7,752 nt of DNA from a bacterium CG2_30_54_10 (GCA_001872985.1 MNYA01000351.1:1-7752); one strand, 5' to 3'. Shown: positions 1 through 5,667, counted from the stretch's first letter. Numbers and translations: made by a program. Notes: generated from the letters alone by a model not told the origin.

Positions 1-12
1 ATATGGGCTTAC

Positions 13-178
13 CTAAACTCTTACTTTCTTTCCTTCCCCTCCAGATCTGCGTTAATCCGCGTTTATCTGCGGCAAAAAAATCCTTTCCTTTTTTCTATTT
101 TTTCGTTTCCCCAGCTTTCTTCGTCTTTCTTATTTCAAACCGCTAAACTCTTACAAAAAATCAAAAAATCAAAAAATC
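13..178. repeat. Leader with 12-bp direct repeats and A-tract array
   Basis: The 12-mer CTAAACTCTTAC occurs identically at 13-24 and 143-154. It flanks the 10-nt repeat array and a strongly pyrimidine-rich stretch (about 74-130). Right after the second copy, the octamer AAAAAATC is repeated three times in tandem (155-178), ending about 10 bases before the Shine-Dalgarno of the downstream gene. I see no convincing -35/-10 pair and no gene in 1-200. The A-tracts could bend DNA or act as an upstream element, but that is inference. Confidence 0.5.
43..73. repeat. Three-unit 10-nt tandem repeat (ATCTGCG family)
   Basis: Three consecutive 10-nt units are visible at 44-53, 54-63 and 64-73: GATCTGCGTT, AATCCGCGTT and TATCTGCGGC. 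They share an ATCYGCG core. From general knowledge, similar ATCTGCG-type short arrays recur between genes in many environmental bacterial genomes; no function is established here. It lies about 130 bases before the ankyrin gene. Confidence 0.65.
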
Positions 179-200
179 CCACCGAACGAGGAGATCCGTT

Positions 201-728
201 ATGAACCCAAGAAGCTTTTTCCAGCTCTATTTCGCCATTGTCGCTGTAGCCGGAATTCTTTTTCCATGGGTTTCCACTGCCGTCGCCCAGGGAAATTCGT
301 CAATTGGTTCCGTTTCCGTTGATTACAACCCGATGTTCGGAAAACCCAACCCCGTTATTCATGAAGCTGCCGAGCGGGGCGACATCAAGAAGTTAAAAGC
401 ATTCCTGGATTCCGACCCCAAGGTGATCGAAGCTTCCGATGCCGACGGCTGGACTCCGTTGGCGCATGCGGCAAGGTTCGGGCAGGTCGAGACGGTCAAA
501 TTCCTGCTTTCCCGGAAGGCCAACGTGAACGCCCGCGACAGGCAGGGTTACACCCCGCTCCATCAGGCCGCATCATACGGTTTGGAAGACGTCGTTCAAG
601 TTCTTCTTGATGCAGGCGCCACTGTCAATGCGATGACTGTCGGTCGCGTCACCCCCCGCCGCCTGGCCGCCTCGAACGGTTACGCCAAAGTCGCGAACTT
701 GTTAAAGGATAACGGTGGTCATCTTTGA
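201..728 (+). CDS. Secreted ankyrin-repeat protein
   Basis: A 175-residue protein. Residues 1-29 form a signal peptide: a short N-region with Arg4, a hydrophobic core at about 9-27, and an Ala-Val-Ala cleavage site before Gln30. After a roughly 20-residue linker come about four ankyrin repeats (about 50-80, 82-114, 115-147 and 148-172). Repeats two and three carry the classic signatures GWTPLAHAA and GYTPLHQAA, followed by VKFLL and VQVLL helices; the last is a capping repeat with GRVTPRRLAA. Ankyrin repeats bind proteins and have no catalytic role. Export suggests a periplasmic or extracellular partner, which cannot be named from the sequence. The ATG is set by GAGGAG about 7 bases upstream (188-193). 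The gene is monocistronic: its neighbour downstream is on the opposite strand and converges 40 bases away. I see no clear terminator between them. Confidence 0.9.
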   Translation: MNPRSFFQLYFAIVAVAGILFPWVSTAVAQGNSSIGSVSVDYNPMFGKPNPVIHEAAERGDIKKLKAFLDSDPKVIEASDADGWTPLAHAARFGQVETVKFLLSRKANVNARDRQGYTPLHQAASYGLEDVVQVLLDAGATVNAMTVGRVTPRRLAASNGYAKVANLLKDNGGHL

Positions 729-767
729 TTGGGGCGCCGCTTTTGAAGGATCTGGAGATTGGGGAAG

Positions 768-1247
768 TCACGATCGGCTTTTTTTTCGGCCGTGATGCGC
801 GGAAGTGCTCTGTTGTACAAGCAGGAGCTTCGTGATCCGGATGATTGTTCCGAGGCCGGGTGACGACAGGACTTCCGCACGATCGGACAGACTTCTTATT
901 AAGCCCAGCCCGCGCCCGCGATCGTTCATCTCCATGGAATGAGCTGCCGGTCGGGACTCTTCAGCCTCAAACCCGCACCCAGAGTCCTGGATGGTGATCT
1001 CGAGGCGATCGCTATAAATCTGATAGAGGATTTCCAGCTCGAGATCGGCCTGACCAAGTGCCTGGCGGCTATGTTCCAGAGAATTTGCATACGCTTCTTC
1101 GACAGCAAGGGTGATATCGAAGACCTGGTCTTCGTCAAAACCCATCGTTCGGGCGATTGACTCTGTGTTCAGCCGGACGATGCGATCATATCTGGGGTTC
1201 TTGAACCGGAAGCGAACCGATTTCGGCGGGCTCACGGATGAAACCAT
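768..1247 (-). CDS. RsbW-like HATPase, anti-sigma regulatory factor family
   Basis: A 159-residue single-domain GHKL ATPase. In order, it has an N box (about 44-60, with Glu51, Asn55 and His59 in EEAYANSLEH), a G1 box DSGCGF (88-93) and a G2 box RGRGLGLI (110-117). This is the compact architecture of RsbW/SpoIIAB-type anti-sigma kinases and related HATPase_c_2 proteins. Such proteins normally bind a sigma factor, or phosphorylate a STAS-domain antagonist on Ser/Thr, in the cytoplasm. No sigma factor is present in the window. The ATG at 1247 overlaps by one base the stop of the upstream STAS remnant (TGATG), an arrangement typical of translational coupling; an adjacent GTG at 1250 is the alternative start. 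The Shine-Dalgarno is weak. The C-terminal tail (about 140-159) is basic and serine-rich. The actual target, and whether the protein is a kinase, is unknown. Confidence 0.85.
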   Translation of the reverse strand: MVSSVSPPKSVRFRFKNPRYDRIVRLNTESIARTMGFDEDQVFDITLAVEEAYANSLEHSRQALGQADLELEILYQIYSDRLEITIQDSGCGFEAEESRPAAHSMEMNDRGRGLGLIRSLSDRAEVLSSPGLGTIIRITKLLLVQQSTSAHHGRKKSRS

Positions 1248-1430
1248 CACTTCAAGTCTAACTCAATTTCACTCTTCCCCACAAGGAAATGAGCCATTGA
1301 ATTGATACCTTGCCGGCCAATTATTGAATTAAGAACGGCGGGCGACTTTTCCACCAGTAACACACCACGAATTCGGGTTCTTTGACAATTCGGCTCCGGC
1401 ACGGTAGATTCGGGGCAACAAACCAATGCA
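1247..1430 (-). pseudogene. Degenerate STAS-domain anti-sigma antagonist (C-terminal remnant)
   Basis: Read leftward, 1430-1377 encodes CIGLLPRIYRAGAELSKN. After a one-base shift at 1376, 1375-1250 encodes a 42-residue segment beginning RIRGVLLVEKSPAVL and ending at TGA (1249-1247). Joined, these match the second half of a STAS domain: the [S/A]xGIGLL helix with a following RAGAEL stretch, then a GVLLVEKSPAVxxxI strand-helix and a GINxMAHF C-terminal helix. The first half of the domain, with its LDLS strand and phosphorylatable Ser, is absent. The frame upstream is closed by a TAG about six codons before, and only about 130 bases remain before the divergent rfbD start. Position directly upstream of the HATPase, with a TGATG junction, fits an RsbV/RsbW-type pair. 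A sequencing error could explain the frameshift but not the missing N-terminus. Assignment is by motif recognition, not by a search. Confidence 0.55.
1382..1410 (+). promoter_or_regulatory. Predicted sigma70-type promoter for rfbD
   Basis: A consensus -35 TTGACA (1382-1387) and a -10 TAGATT (1405-1410; four of six consensus bases) are separated by exactly 17 bases. Transcription would begin near 1417, giving a leader of about 145 bases before rfbD. The site lies inside the STAS remnant, antisense to it. This is a sequence match only. Confidence 0.5.
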
Positions 1431-1561
1431 GGGAGCACATTCCGGATGCTAAACTCGTGGGAAGACCTGGACGCGCAAAATACTGCCACTGACCTGATAA
1501 AACCCCCTACTTCCGGCTTTCCGGCCCTGATCCCTGCGGATACCAGAAAAAGGAATCGTAC

Positions 1562-2464
1562 ATGAGCAAGGTTTCAAGACAATCTCCGGTCTGGCTTGTC
1601 GGTTCGGCGGGCATGCTTGCCGGTGACATCCTCGAAGAACTGCACAAGGCGGATTTCCCCTGCGTGATCAGCGATCGCGAAGTGGATATCACCGACATCA
1701 ACCAGGTGCGTGCTTTCATTGGCCAGCGCCACCCCGCTTGGATCATTAACGCTGCTGCCTATACTGCCGTCGACCAGGCTGAGAAAGAGACCGAGTCGGC
1801 CTTCGCCATCAACGGACTGGGGCCGGGGGTGCTAGGCGCCGTTGCCGCACAGACCGGCGCTACGATTGTCCATTTCTCCACCGATTACGTGTTCGACGGA
1901 TCGGGGGATCGGCCATGGGTTGAAACCGACTCCACCGGCCCCCTCTCGGTCTATGGCCGCTCGAAACTCGACGGGGAGCGGCGCCTGGCTGAGGCCACCG
2001 ACCGGTACTTTACCTTCCGCATTAGCTGGCTGTACGGGGTGCGGGGAAAGAATTTCGTGAAGACGATGGTACGCCTGTTTCGTGAGAAGCCCGAACTGCG
2101 GGTCATTTCCGATCAGATTGGCGGACCGACCTGGGCCCGCGGCCTCGCCCGCAACATCGCCGCTTTGGTTACGAATGGGAAGGGAAATCCCGGCATCTAT
2201 CACTATTCCGACGCTGGTTATATCTCCTGGTTCGATTTCGCCGTGGGGATTCGAGATGCCGCATTGGCCGTCGGGGCTATCGATCGGGAAATTTCCATCC
2301 TTCCAATTCCGACCTCGGAGTATTCGCTTCCCGCGCCTCGCCCAGCCAACTCCAGGTTCTCGCACGACAAGGTACGAAACCAACTGGGCTTCAACGTTCT
2401 TCCCTGGCGTTCGAACCTGGACGCGTTCTTTCGCGAGTGGAAGGCATTGGACTTTCGTCCCTGA
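1562..2464 (+). CDS. rfbD: dTDP-4-dehydrorhamnose reductase (RmlD/RfbD)
   Basis: A 300-residue cytoplasmic short-chain dehydrogenase/reductase of the RmlD family. It performs the last step of dTDP-L-rhamnose synthesis, NAD(P)H-dependent reduction of dTDP-4-keto-L-rhamnose. Visible features are the N-terminal Rossmann glycine motif GSAGMLAGD (14-22; GQLG is usual at the middle), the family stretch NAAAYTAVDQAE (63-74), the active-site STDYVFDG (106-113, Thr107), and the catalytic Tyr131-x3-Lys135 in YGRSK. Also present are QIGGPTWA in the second half and the RPxxS substrate-loop motif near residue 280. Length is normal for the family. AAGGA about 8 bases upstream sets the ATG start. It is unusual in standing alone: no rmlA, rmlB or rmlC is in the window, so the rest of the pathway must be elsewhere. 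The product would feed rhamnose into surface polysaccharide, in line with the glycan enzyme at 5668-7602. Confidence 0.95.
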   Translation: MSKVSRQSPVWLVGSAGMLAGDILEELHKADFPCVISDREVDITDINQVRAFIGQRHPAWIINAAAYTAVDQAEKETESAFAINGLGPGVLGAVAAQTGATIVHFSTDYVFDGSGDRPWVETDSTGPLSVYGRSKLDGERRLAEATDRYFTFRISWLYGVRGKNFVKTMVRLFREKPELRVISDQIGGPTWARGLARNIAALVTNGKGNPGIYHYSDAGYISWFDFAVGIRDAALAVGAIDREISILPIPTSEYSLPAPRPANSRFSHDKVRNQLGFNVLPWRSNLDAFFREWKALDFRP

Positions 2465-2725
2465 AGTTCCGGACGCGGGGGCGGTAGCTCTATCCAATCT
2501 GGCGACCGTGGCGACTGGCTGTATCGGCTCTTATGGCGCTGATTTGACAGGAACTTTGTGGCTGGGCTGGGGGTTGGAGTGGCCAAGCTTGCACACATAG
2601 TGAAAATTGCTGGGCAAGGTTATAGCTTTGAATACAAATTTTGGAGAATCTGACGAGGTTGTTCTTTGCCTGCGGATTGGTATTGTTGGCTTGAGGCTGG
2701 ATCTGGGTTTTCCGGAAATCAGGAC
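2465..2725. other. Intergenic region with no supported gene
   Basis: No frame here gives a protein I can recognise. A TTGACA at 2544-2549 has no plausible -10 at 17 bases. An AT-rich stretch near 2621-2640 (TATAGC, then TACAAAT) could contribute a -10 for the next gene, but no good -35 pairs with it. No terminator hairpin with a T-run is visible after rfbD, so read-through into the next gene is possible. Confidence 0.4.
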
Positions 2726-3331
2726 ATGAGAAACAAAAAGAGGTGGCAGGTGCTCCGCTTTTTTGAGAAGTCATGGAGCTTCAATCTGTGCAGTCCCATT
2801 CTGCGGTGCTTCTTGGGGTTGTTTCTCGCAAGTCTGGGGGCTGCAGGGGCTTGGCCCCCACCCGTTCGGGCGGTTGCGGTAACCGATGTGGTCGATCTCA
2901 GGAACGGCTCTTTTGCCATCCATGAATTCATCGAGGTTTACAACGATGATTTCAACGCACCTTTGACTGTGACTGCCGCCTTGGCCGACACATGGGTCGG
3001 CCGTCGCCAGGTTCGACTTGGGGAAAACTGGCTACCAGGGGAGGCTTCGCTCGTGATTCCGCCTGCGGGAGTGCTTAGGGTAGCTGAACGTCAGCGGATA
3101 ATTACCGGTCAGCCACGCCGGAACTGGTGGGTCCGCTGGCTTCGGTTCGTCGTCAAGACCAATCGCGGAGAAATACCTTCGAACTGGATTTCTTCCCCCC
3201 TGCACTCTCCCGGCAGAATCGTTTCGGACACCCTGGATCAACAGATAGATTCCTGGTCAAGCCCGCCAGGCCACGCATCGCCACCCACGTCAGTAAATAA
3301 TCCGTGGAAAGTCTGGCCTGACGGCTGGTAA
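2726..3331 (+). CDS. Exported protein of unknown function
   Basis: I do not recognise this 201-residue protein. The ATG at 2726 gives a basic N-terminus (Arg2, Lys4, Lys5, Arg6) followed by a hydrophobic segment at about 21-42. It looks like a long signal peptide, with possible cleavage after Ala42 or after Ala49. The mature part alternates short hydrophobic strands with polar turns (for example APLTVTAAL, GEASLVIPPAGVLRV and WLRFVVKT). This suggests a small beta-sandwich, perhaps Ig-like, but that is inference. It is tryptophan-rich, with an NWWVRWLRF patch, and ends in a Pro/Ser/Trp-rich tail likely to be disordered. An in-frame TTG at 2666 would add 20 residues and push the signal sequence inward, so I prefer the ATG. 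The AGGA just before it is spaced only one base away, so the ribosome-binding site is weak. It follows rfbD on the same strand after about 260 bases; co-transcription is uncertain. Confidence 0.65.
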   Translation: MRNKKRWQVLRFFEKSWSFNLCSPILRCFLGLFLASLGAAGAWPPPVRAVAVTDVVDLRNGSFAIHEFIEVYNDDFNAPLTVTAALADTWVGRRQVRLGENWLPGEASLVIPPAGVLRVAERQRIITGQPRRNWWVRWLRFVVKTNRGEIPSNWISSPLHSPGRIVSDTLDQQIDSWSSPPGHASPPTSVNNPWKVWPDGW

Positions 3332-3383
3332 GCTGGGTTTCAAAAATTTTTCATTTCCTTGCGCCTCATGCAAAATTACCGCA

Positions 3384-3446
3384 AAGATGCATAAGACGCA
3401 CAAGATGCACAAAATGTATGAGACGCACAAGATGCATAAGATTTGC
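3384..3446. repeat. Seven-unit 9-nt tandem array
   Basis: Consecutive 9-mers start at 3384, 3393, 3402, 3411, 3420, 3429 and 3438: AAGATGCAT, AAGACGCAC, AAGATGCAC, AAAATGTAT, GAGACGCAC, AAGATGCAT and AAGATTTGC. The consensus is AAGATGCAC, with transitions dominating the variation. Because the period is a multiple of three, the array opens spurious reading frames on both strands (Met-His-Lys repeats on +). It lies in the gap before nagA and is not translated from any plausible start. Confidence 0.8.
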
Positions 3447-3477
3447 AAGAGGGCGAAAGGCACCCGATCGTAGGACA

Positions 3478-3505
3478 GTAGGGGCGACCGTCCGGTCGCC
3501 CCTAC
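3478..3505. repeat. Perfect REP-like palindrome
   Basis: The arm GTAGGGGCGACCG (3478-3490) is followed by a two-base centre (TC) and its exact reverse complement (3493-3505), giving a 13-bp perfect stem. There is no T-tract on either side, so it does not look like an intrinsic terminator. GTAGGGGC...GCCCCTAC palindromes are, from general knowledge, a common type of dispersed intergenic element in environmental bacteria. Multicopy status cannot be tested here. Confidence 0.75.
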
Positions 3506-3528
3506 TTCTCGTCTCGGAAGTGGGCGCA

Positions 3529-3551
3529 AACTTCTCTTTTGAAAAGTTACG
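3529..3551. repeat. Degenerate copy of the AACTTCTC/GAAGTTACG inverted repeat
   Basis: AACTTCTC at 3529-3536 is followed by GAAAAGTTACG at 3541-3551. The outer five bases pair (AACTT with AAGTT), then there is one mismatch and two more pairs around a TTTT loop. The right side resembles the right arm of the perfect hairpin at 5537-5586, with GAAAAGTTACG in place of GAGAAGTTACG. It is probably a diverged or partial copy of the same repeat. Confidence 0.45.
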
Positions 3552-3600
3552 TTTTCGGGAACATTTGGAAGTTCCATCCTTGTATGGAGCTTGCACATCC

Positions 3601-3609
3601 TGGTATGCT
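3601..3609 (+). promoter_or_regulatory. Possible extended -10 for nagA
   Basis: TGGTATGCT at 3601-3609 fits an extended -10 (TGn plus TATGCT, four of six consensus bases). A poor -35 candidate, TTGTAT, lies 18 bases before it at 3580-3585. It sits about 50 bases upstream of the nagA start and downstream of the repeat block. This is a weak prediction. Confidence 0.25.
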
Positions 3610-3660
3610 TGGTGGGTCAGAGGTCGACTCCACAAAAAACACGATCTCAGGAGAATGTGC

Positions 3661-4752
3661 ATGATGAGTGAACGCCGGATCTGCTCGGGAAGCGAGCCCC
3701 CGGATTTCGTAATGTGCCGGCCCATCCGTAATCTCGAGTTGGACCCCCCGGTCGATGGCGAGAGTTGTGAAGGATACCGTTTTCCCGGGATCGTCGATCT
3801 CCACGTTCACGGAGGGTTCGAATGGGATTTTTCTTATGGCGATCCCGATCGTATCGAAAAAATGCTGGACAGCTTCCTTCGGAAGGGTTTGACCGCGGTA
3901 ATGCCAACGCTCATTACCTGCTCAGAGGAACAGCGCATGAAGGCGATCGGAGACATCGTGACGGTCGCCTCGCGGCGGACCAGGCCTCCGTCCCTCCTTG
4001 GGATTTCTCTTGAGGGACCCTTCATTTCAGCTTCCAGGCGAGGCTCGCATGAGGAGCGGTTCCTCACCGCTCCGAACATTGAAATGCTCGAACGGTGGCA
4101 AGAAAAAGCACGGGGAATGATACGGAGGCTGACTCTTGCGCCCGAGCTTACGGGAGCAATAGACTTCATCGCAAAGGCCATGGAATTGAAGGTAAGGGTT
4201 TCGATCGGGCACACCGACGCCGACCACGAAACGACCCTGCGAGCCTTCAAGGCCGGTGCGCAAAACATCACCCATCTTTTCAATGCCATGCGCCCCTTTT
4301 CACATCGCGATCCCACCTGCGTTTCCGCTGTTTTCGATTATAGGAATGTTTTTGTTGAGCTGATAGCGGATGGAATCCATGTTTTTCCGGATATCGTGCG
4401 TATGACCTTCTCAATTCTCGGTTCAGACCGGATTTCCCTGGTTTCAGATTGCGTTCTTCCGACCGGTCTCTCAGACGGACTTCATCAGGCCTACGGCCGG
4501 GAGCTCGAGCTTCGGGGCGGGCGTTGCACGATAGCCGGCGGGCATCTTTTCGGTGGTGGAATGACCTTGCCGGATTGCTTCCAGGTTATGCATGAGAAGG
4601 CCCGGATTCCTCTGAAAGCCTTATGCGAATGTGTTTCAGTGAATCCATGCCGCGCCGCAGGGGTCGATCCCCCCCGCGAGGACGTCATTCTTGACAAGCA
4701 ATTCAATTGGATCGCAACCAGGCTCCGCGATACATGGTACTGGCCGCAATGA
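3661..4752 (+). CDS. nagA: N-acetylglucosamine-6-phosphate deacetylase
   Basis: A 363-residue amidohydrolase-superfamily enzyme converting N-acetylglucosamine-6-phosphate to glucosamine-6-phosphate and acetate in the cytoplasm, in amino-sugar catabolism or cell-wall sugar recycling. Key sites are PGIVDLHVHGG (His48-x-His50), SLEGPF (Glu118), IGHTDAD (His184), THLFNAM (His205), ADGIHV (His240) and VSDC (Asp263, the expected general base). The spacings Glu118/His184/His205/His240/Asp263 closely track those I recall for E. coli NagA. The HxH pair, which E. coli NagA lacks, suggests a two-metal site as in Bacillus-type enzymes. The start is ATG 3661, seven bases after AGGAG (3649-3653). An in-frame reading from 3418 would add 81 residues encoded by repeats and palindrome, which is an artefact. 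The N-terminal beta-sandwich part is short for the family (about 380 residues is usual). The stop overlaps the next gene's start (ATGA). Confidence 0.93.
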   Translation: MMSERRICSGSEPPDFVMCRPIRNLELDPPVDGESCEGYRFPGIVDLHVHGGFEWDFSYGDPDRIEKMLDSFLRKGLTAVMPTLITCSEEQRMKAIGDIVTVASRRTRPPSLLGISLEGPFISASRRGSHEERFLTAPNIEMLERWQEKARGMIRRLTLAPELTGAIDFIAKAMELKVRVSIGHTDADHETTLRAFKAGAQNITHLFNAMRPFSHRDPTCVSAVFDYRNVFVELIADGIHVFPDIVRMTFSILGSDRISLVSDCVLPTGLSDGLHQAYGRELELRGGRCTIAGGHLFGGGMTLPDCFQVMHEKARIPLKALCECVSVNPCRAAGVDPPREDVILDKQFNWIATRLRDTWYWPQ

Positions 4753-5525
4753 GCCGCCTTTCGCGAGGGCTCTTTTCCGAGATCGCCCTGATAGCCGTGC
4801 TTTCGTGCTCGCTTCCGGCATTTTGCATTGGGCGCCTCCCCTTGGATGCGGGTGGGCGGAACCAGGAATACGCCCAATCACCGACTACCAGCTTCTGCGA
4901 GACGTGCGGCAGACCGATGCTTTTGGGAAGCAAGACATGCTTTCATTGTCTCAAGAACCAAGCTTCCGACGGGGCAGTCGATTGGGCCCGCTGGGCGGCT
5001 GACCGGTCCCGACAGGCTCTCGAAAGCCTCAAAGACCCCAACTTGACCGACAACATCGTGGAAAAACTTCTTGAAGTCAAACAGGATTGGCAGAATCGAC
5101 ATGGCGGAAACCCCGACGTCGCGAATGAAAGCCGACGTCAATCCCTTGAGATGCTAGGGAATAGACCAATCGGTTCCGAGGGAAAATCGGTGAACGATAT
5201 GGCTCGTGAGGCGGTCCGCCAGTATCTGCCCGCCCTAGAGGGTACAGACTTCGCTGCCGACCCCGTCCGCACGCTCTCTTACTACCTGGTTCTCGATGGA
5301 AAGGGCTTCGCCCGTGATGTCCATTTCCTTAGCGGCCCGATGGGGCAGCCGATGACCCTGCTCGAAGCCGCGGAATACTACCGCGGAATCGACCCCGCCA
5401 GGTCAAGCGAAATCCTCGAGTTGCTTGATGACATAAGAAAGCTTTCCAGCCCTGACTGCAAGCAGGATCAGGTTCCCGCACTTCTTGATTCCATCGCCCG
5501 AGGGATCAAGCTACTTACGAAGTAA
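4749..5525 (+). CDS. Exported protein with N-terminal CxxC/CxxC zinc-ribbon-like motif
   Basis: I do not recognise this 258-residue protein. The ATG at 4749 overlaps the nagA stop (ATGA), which implies translational coupling; there is no clear Shine-Dalgarno. Earlier in-frame starts at 4707 (TTG) and 4734 lie inside nagA and are less likely. Residues 1-28 look like a signal peptide or membrane anchor: Arg3 and Arg6, then a hydrophobic core at 8-27. Cys20 is preceded by Val-Leu-Ser, a poor lipobox. Cys50-x2-Cys53 and Cys64-x2-Cys67 follow, a compact four-cysteine knuckle like a zinc ribbon. Residues 71-258 are charged and mostly helical by eye, with no catalytic motif I can name. Zinc ribbons are usually cytoplasmic, so the combination with an export signal is odd; the cysteines could instead be disulfides. 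Coupling to nagA hints at amino-sugar or cell-wall turnover, but that is inference. Confidence 0.75.
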   Translation: MSRLSRGLFSEIALIAVLSCSLPAFCIGRLPLDAGGRNQEYAQSPTTSFCETCGRPMLLGSKTCFHCLKNQASDGAVDWARWAADRSRQALESLKDPNLTDNIVEKLLEVKQDWQNRHGGNPDVANESRRQSLEMLGNRPIGSEGKSVNDMAREAVRQYLPALEGTDFAADPVRTLSYYLVLDGKGFARDVHFLSGPMGQPMTLLEAAEYYRGIDPARSSEILELLDDIRKLSSPDCKQDQVPALLDSIARGIKLLTK

Positions 5526-5536
5526 TCCAGTTTCCG

Positions 5537-5586
5537 CGTAACTTCTCAACAAGTGGGGCGCGTGCCCCACTTGTTGAGAAGTTACG
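5537..5586. repeat. Perfect 23-bp-stem hairpin, 4-nt loop
   Basis: The arm 5537-5559 begins CGTAACTTCTCAA and ends GTGGGGC. Its exact reverse complement occupies 5564-5586, around the loop GCGT. The stem has no mismatches. It begins 12 bases after the upstream stop codon. On the + strand it is followed by an A-run, not a T-run, and on the - strand there is no T-run after it, so it is not a canonical intrinsic terminator, although such a stem could still stop transcription or protect an mRNA 3' end. The outer 13 bases recur at 7692-7704. Confidence 0.85.
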
Positions 5587-5604
5587 AAAAAATGACGGAA
5601 AAAG

Positions 5605-5633
5605 TTGGAATTTGGGTCGGACTGGGTTATAAT
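5605..5633 (+). promoter_or_regulatory. Predicted strong sigma70-type promoter for the dehydratase gene
   Basis: A -35 TTGGAA (5605-5610; four of six) and a perfect -10 TATAAT (5628-5633) are separated by exactly 17 bases. The start of transcription would be near 5640, about 28 bases before the TTG start codon at 5668. The TTG inside the -35 box should therefore not be read as a start codon. The promoter begins 18 bases after the large hairpin, so the dehydratase is probably its own transcription unit. Confidence 0.65.
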
Positions 5634-5667
5634 CCACCTCTACTTTCACGTATCCGTGGAGGGTTCT

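Noticed and set aside
767..794. TCACG...CGTGA around a T-run as a terminator for the ankyrin gene
   Set aside because: Only five pairs, the T-run is in the loop rather than after the stem, and the sequence encodes the HATPase C-terminus (Lys-Lys-Ser).
1832..2497. 221-residue minus-strand reading frame
   Set aside because: Shadow of rfbD, which has all family motifs; the antisense product is low-complexity Gly/Pro/Arg with no domain.
2475..2555. tRNA-like start (GCGGGGGCGGTAGCTC) after rfbD
   Set aside because: No cloverleaf can be drawn: no matching acceptor arm, no TTC-loop motif and no anticodon stem at proper spacing.
3384..3446. Tandem 9-mers as a CRISPR array
   Set aside because: Units are contiguous with no spacers and are far too short; no cas gene is present.
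3478..3505. Palindrome as intrinsic terminator of the upstream gene
   Set aside because: No T-tract on either side, and it lies about 150 bases past the stop codon.
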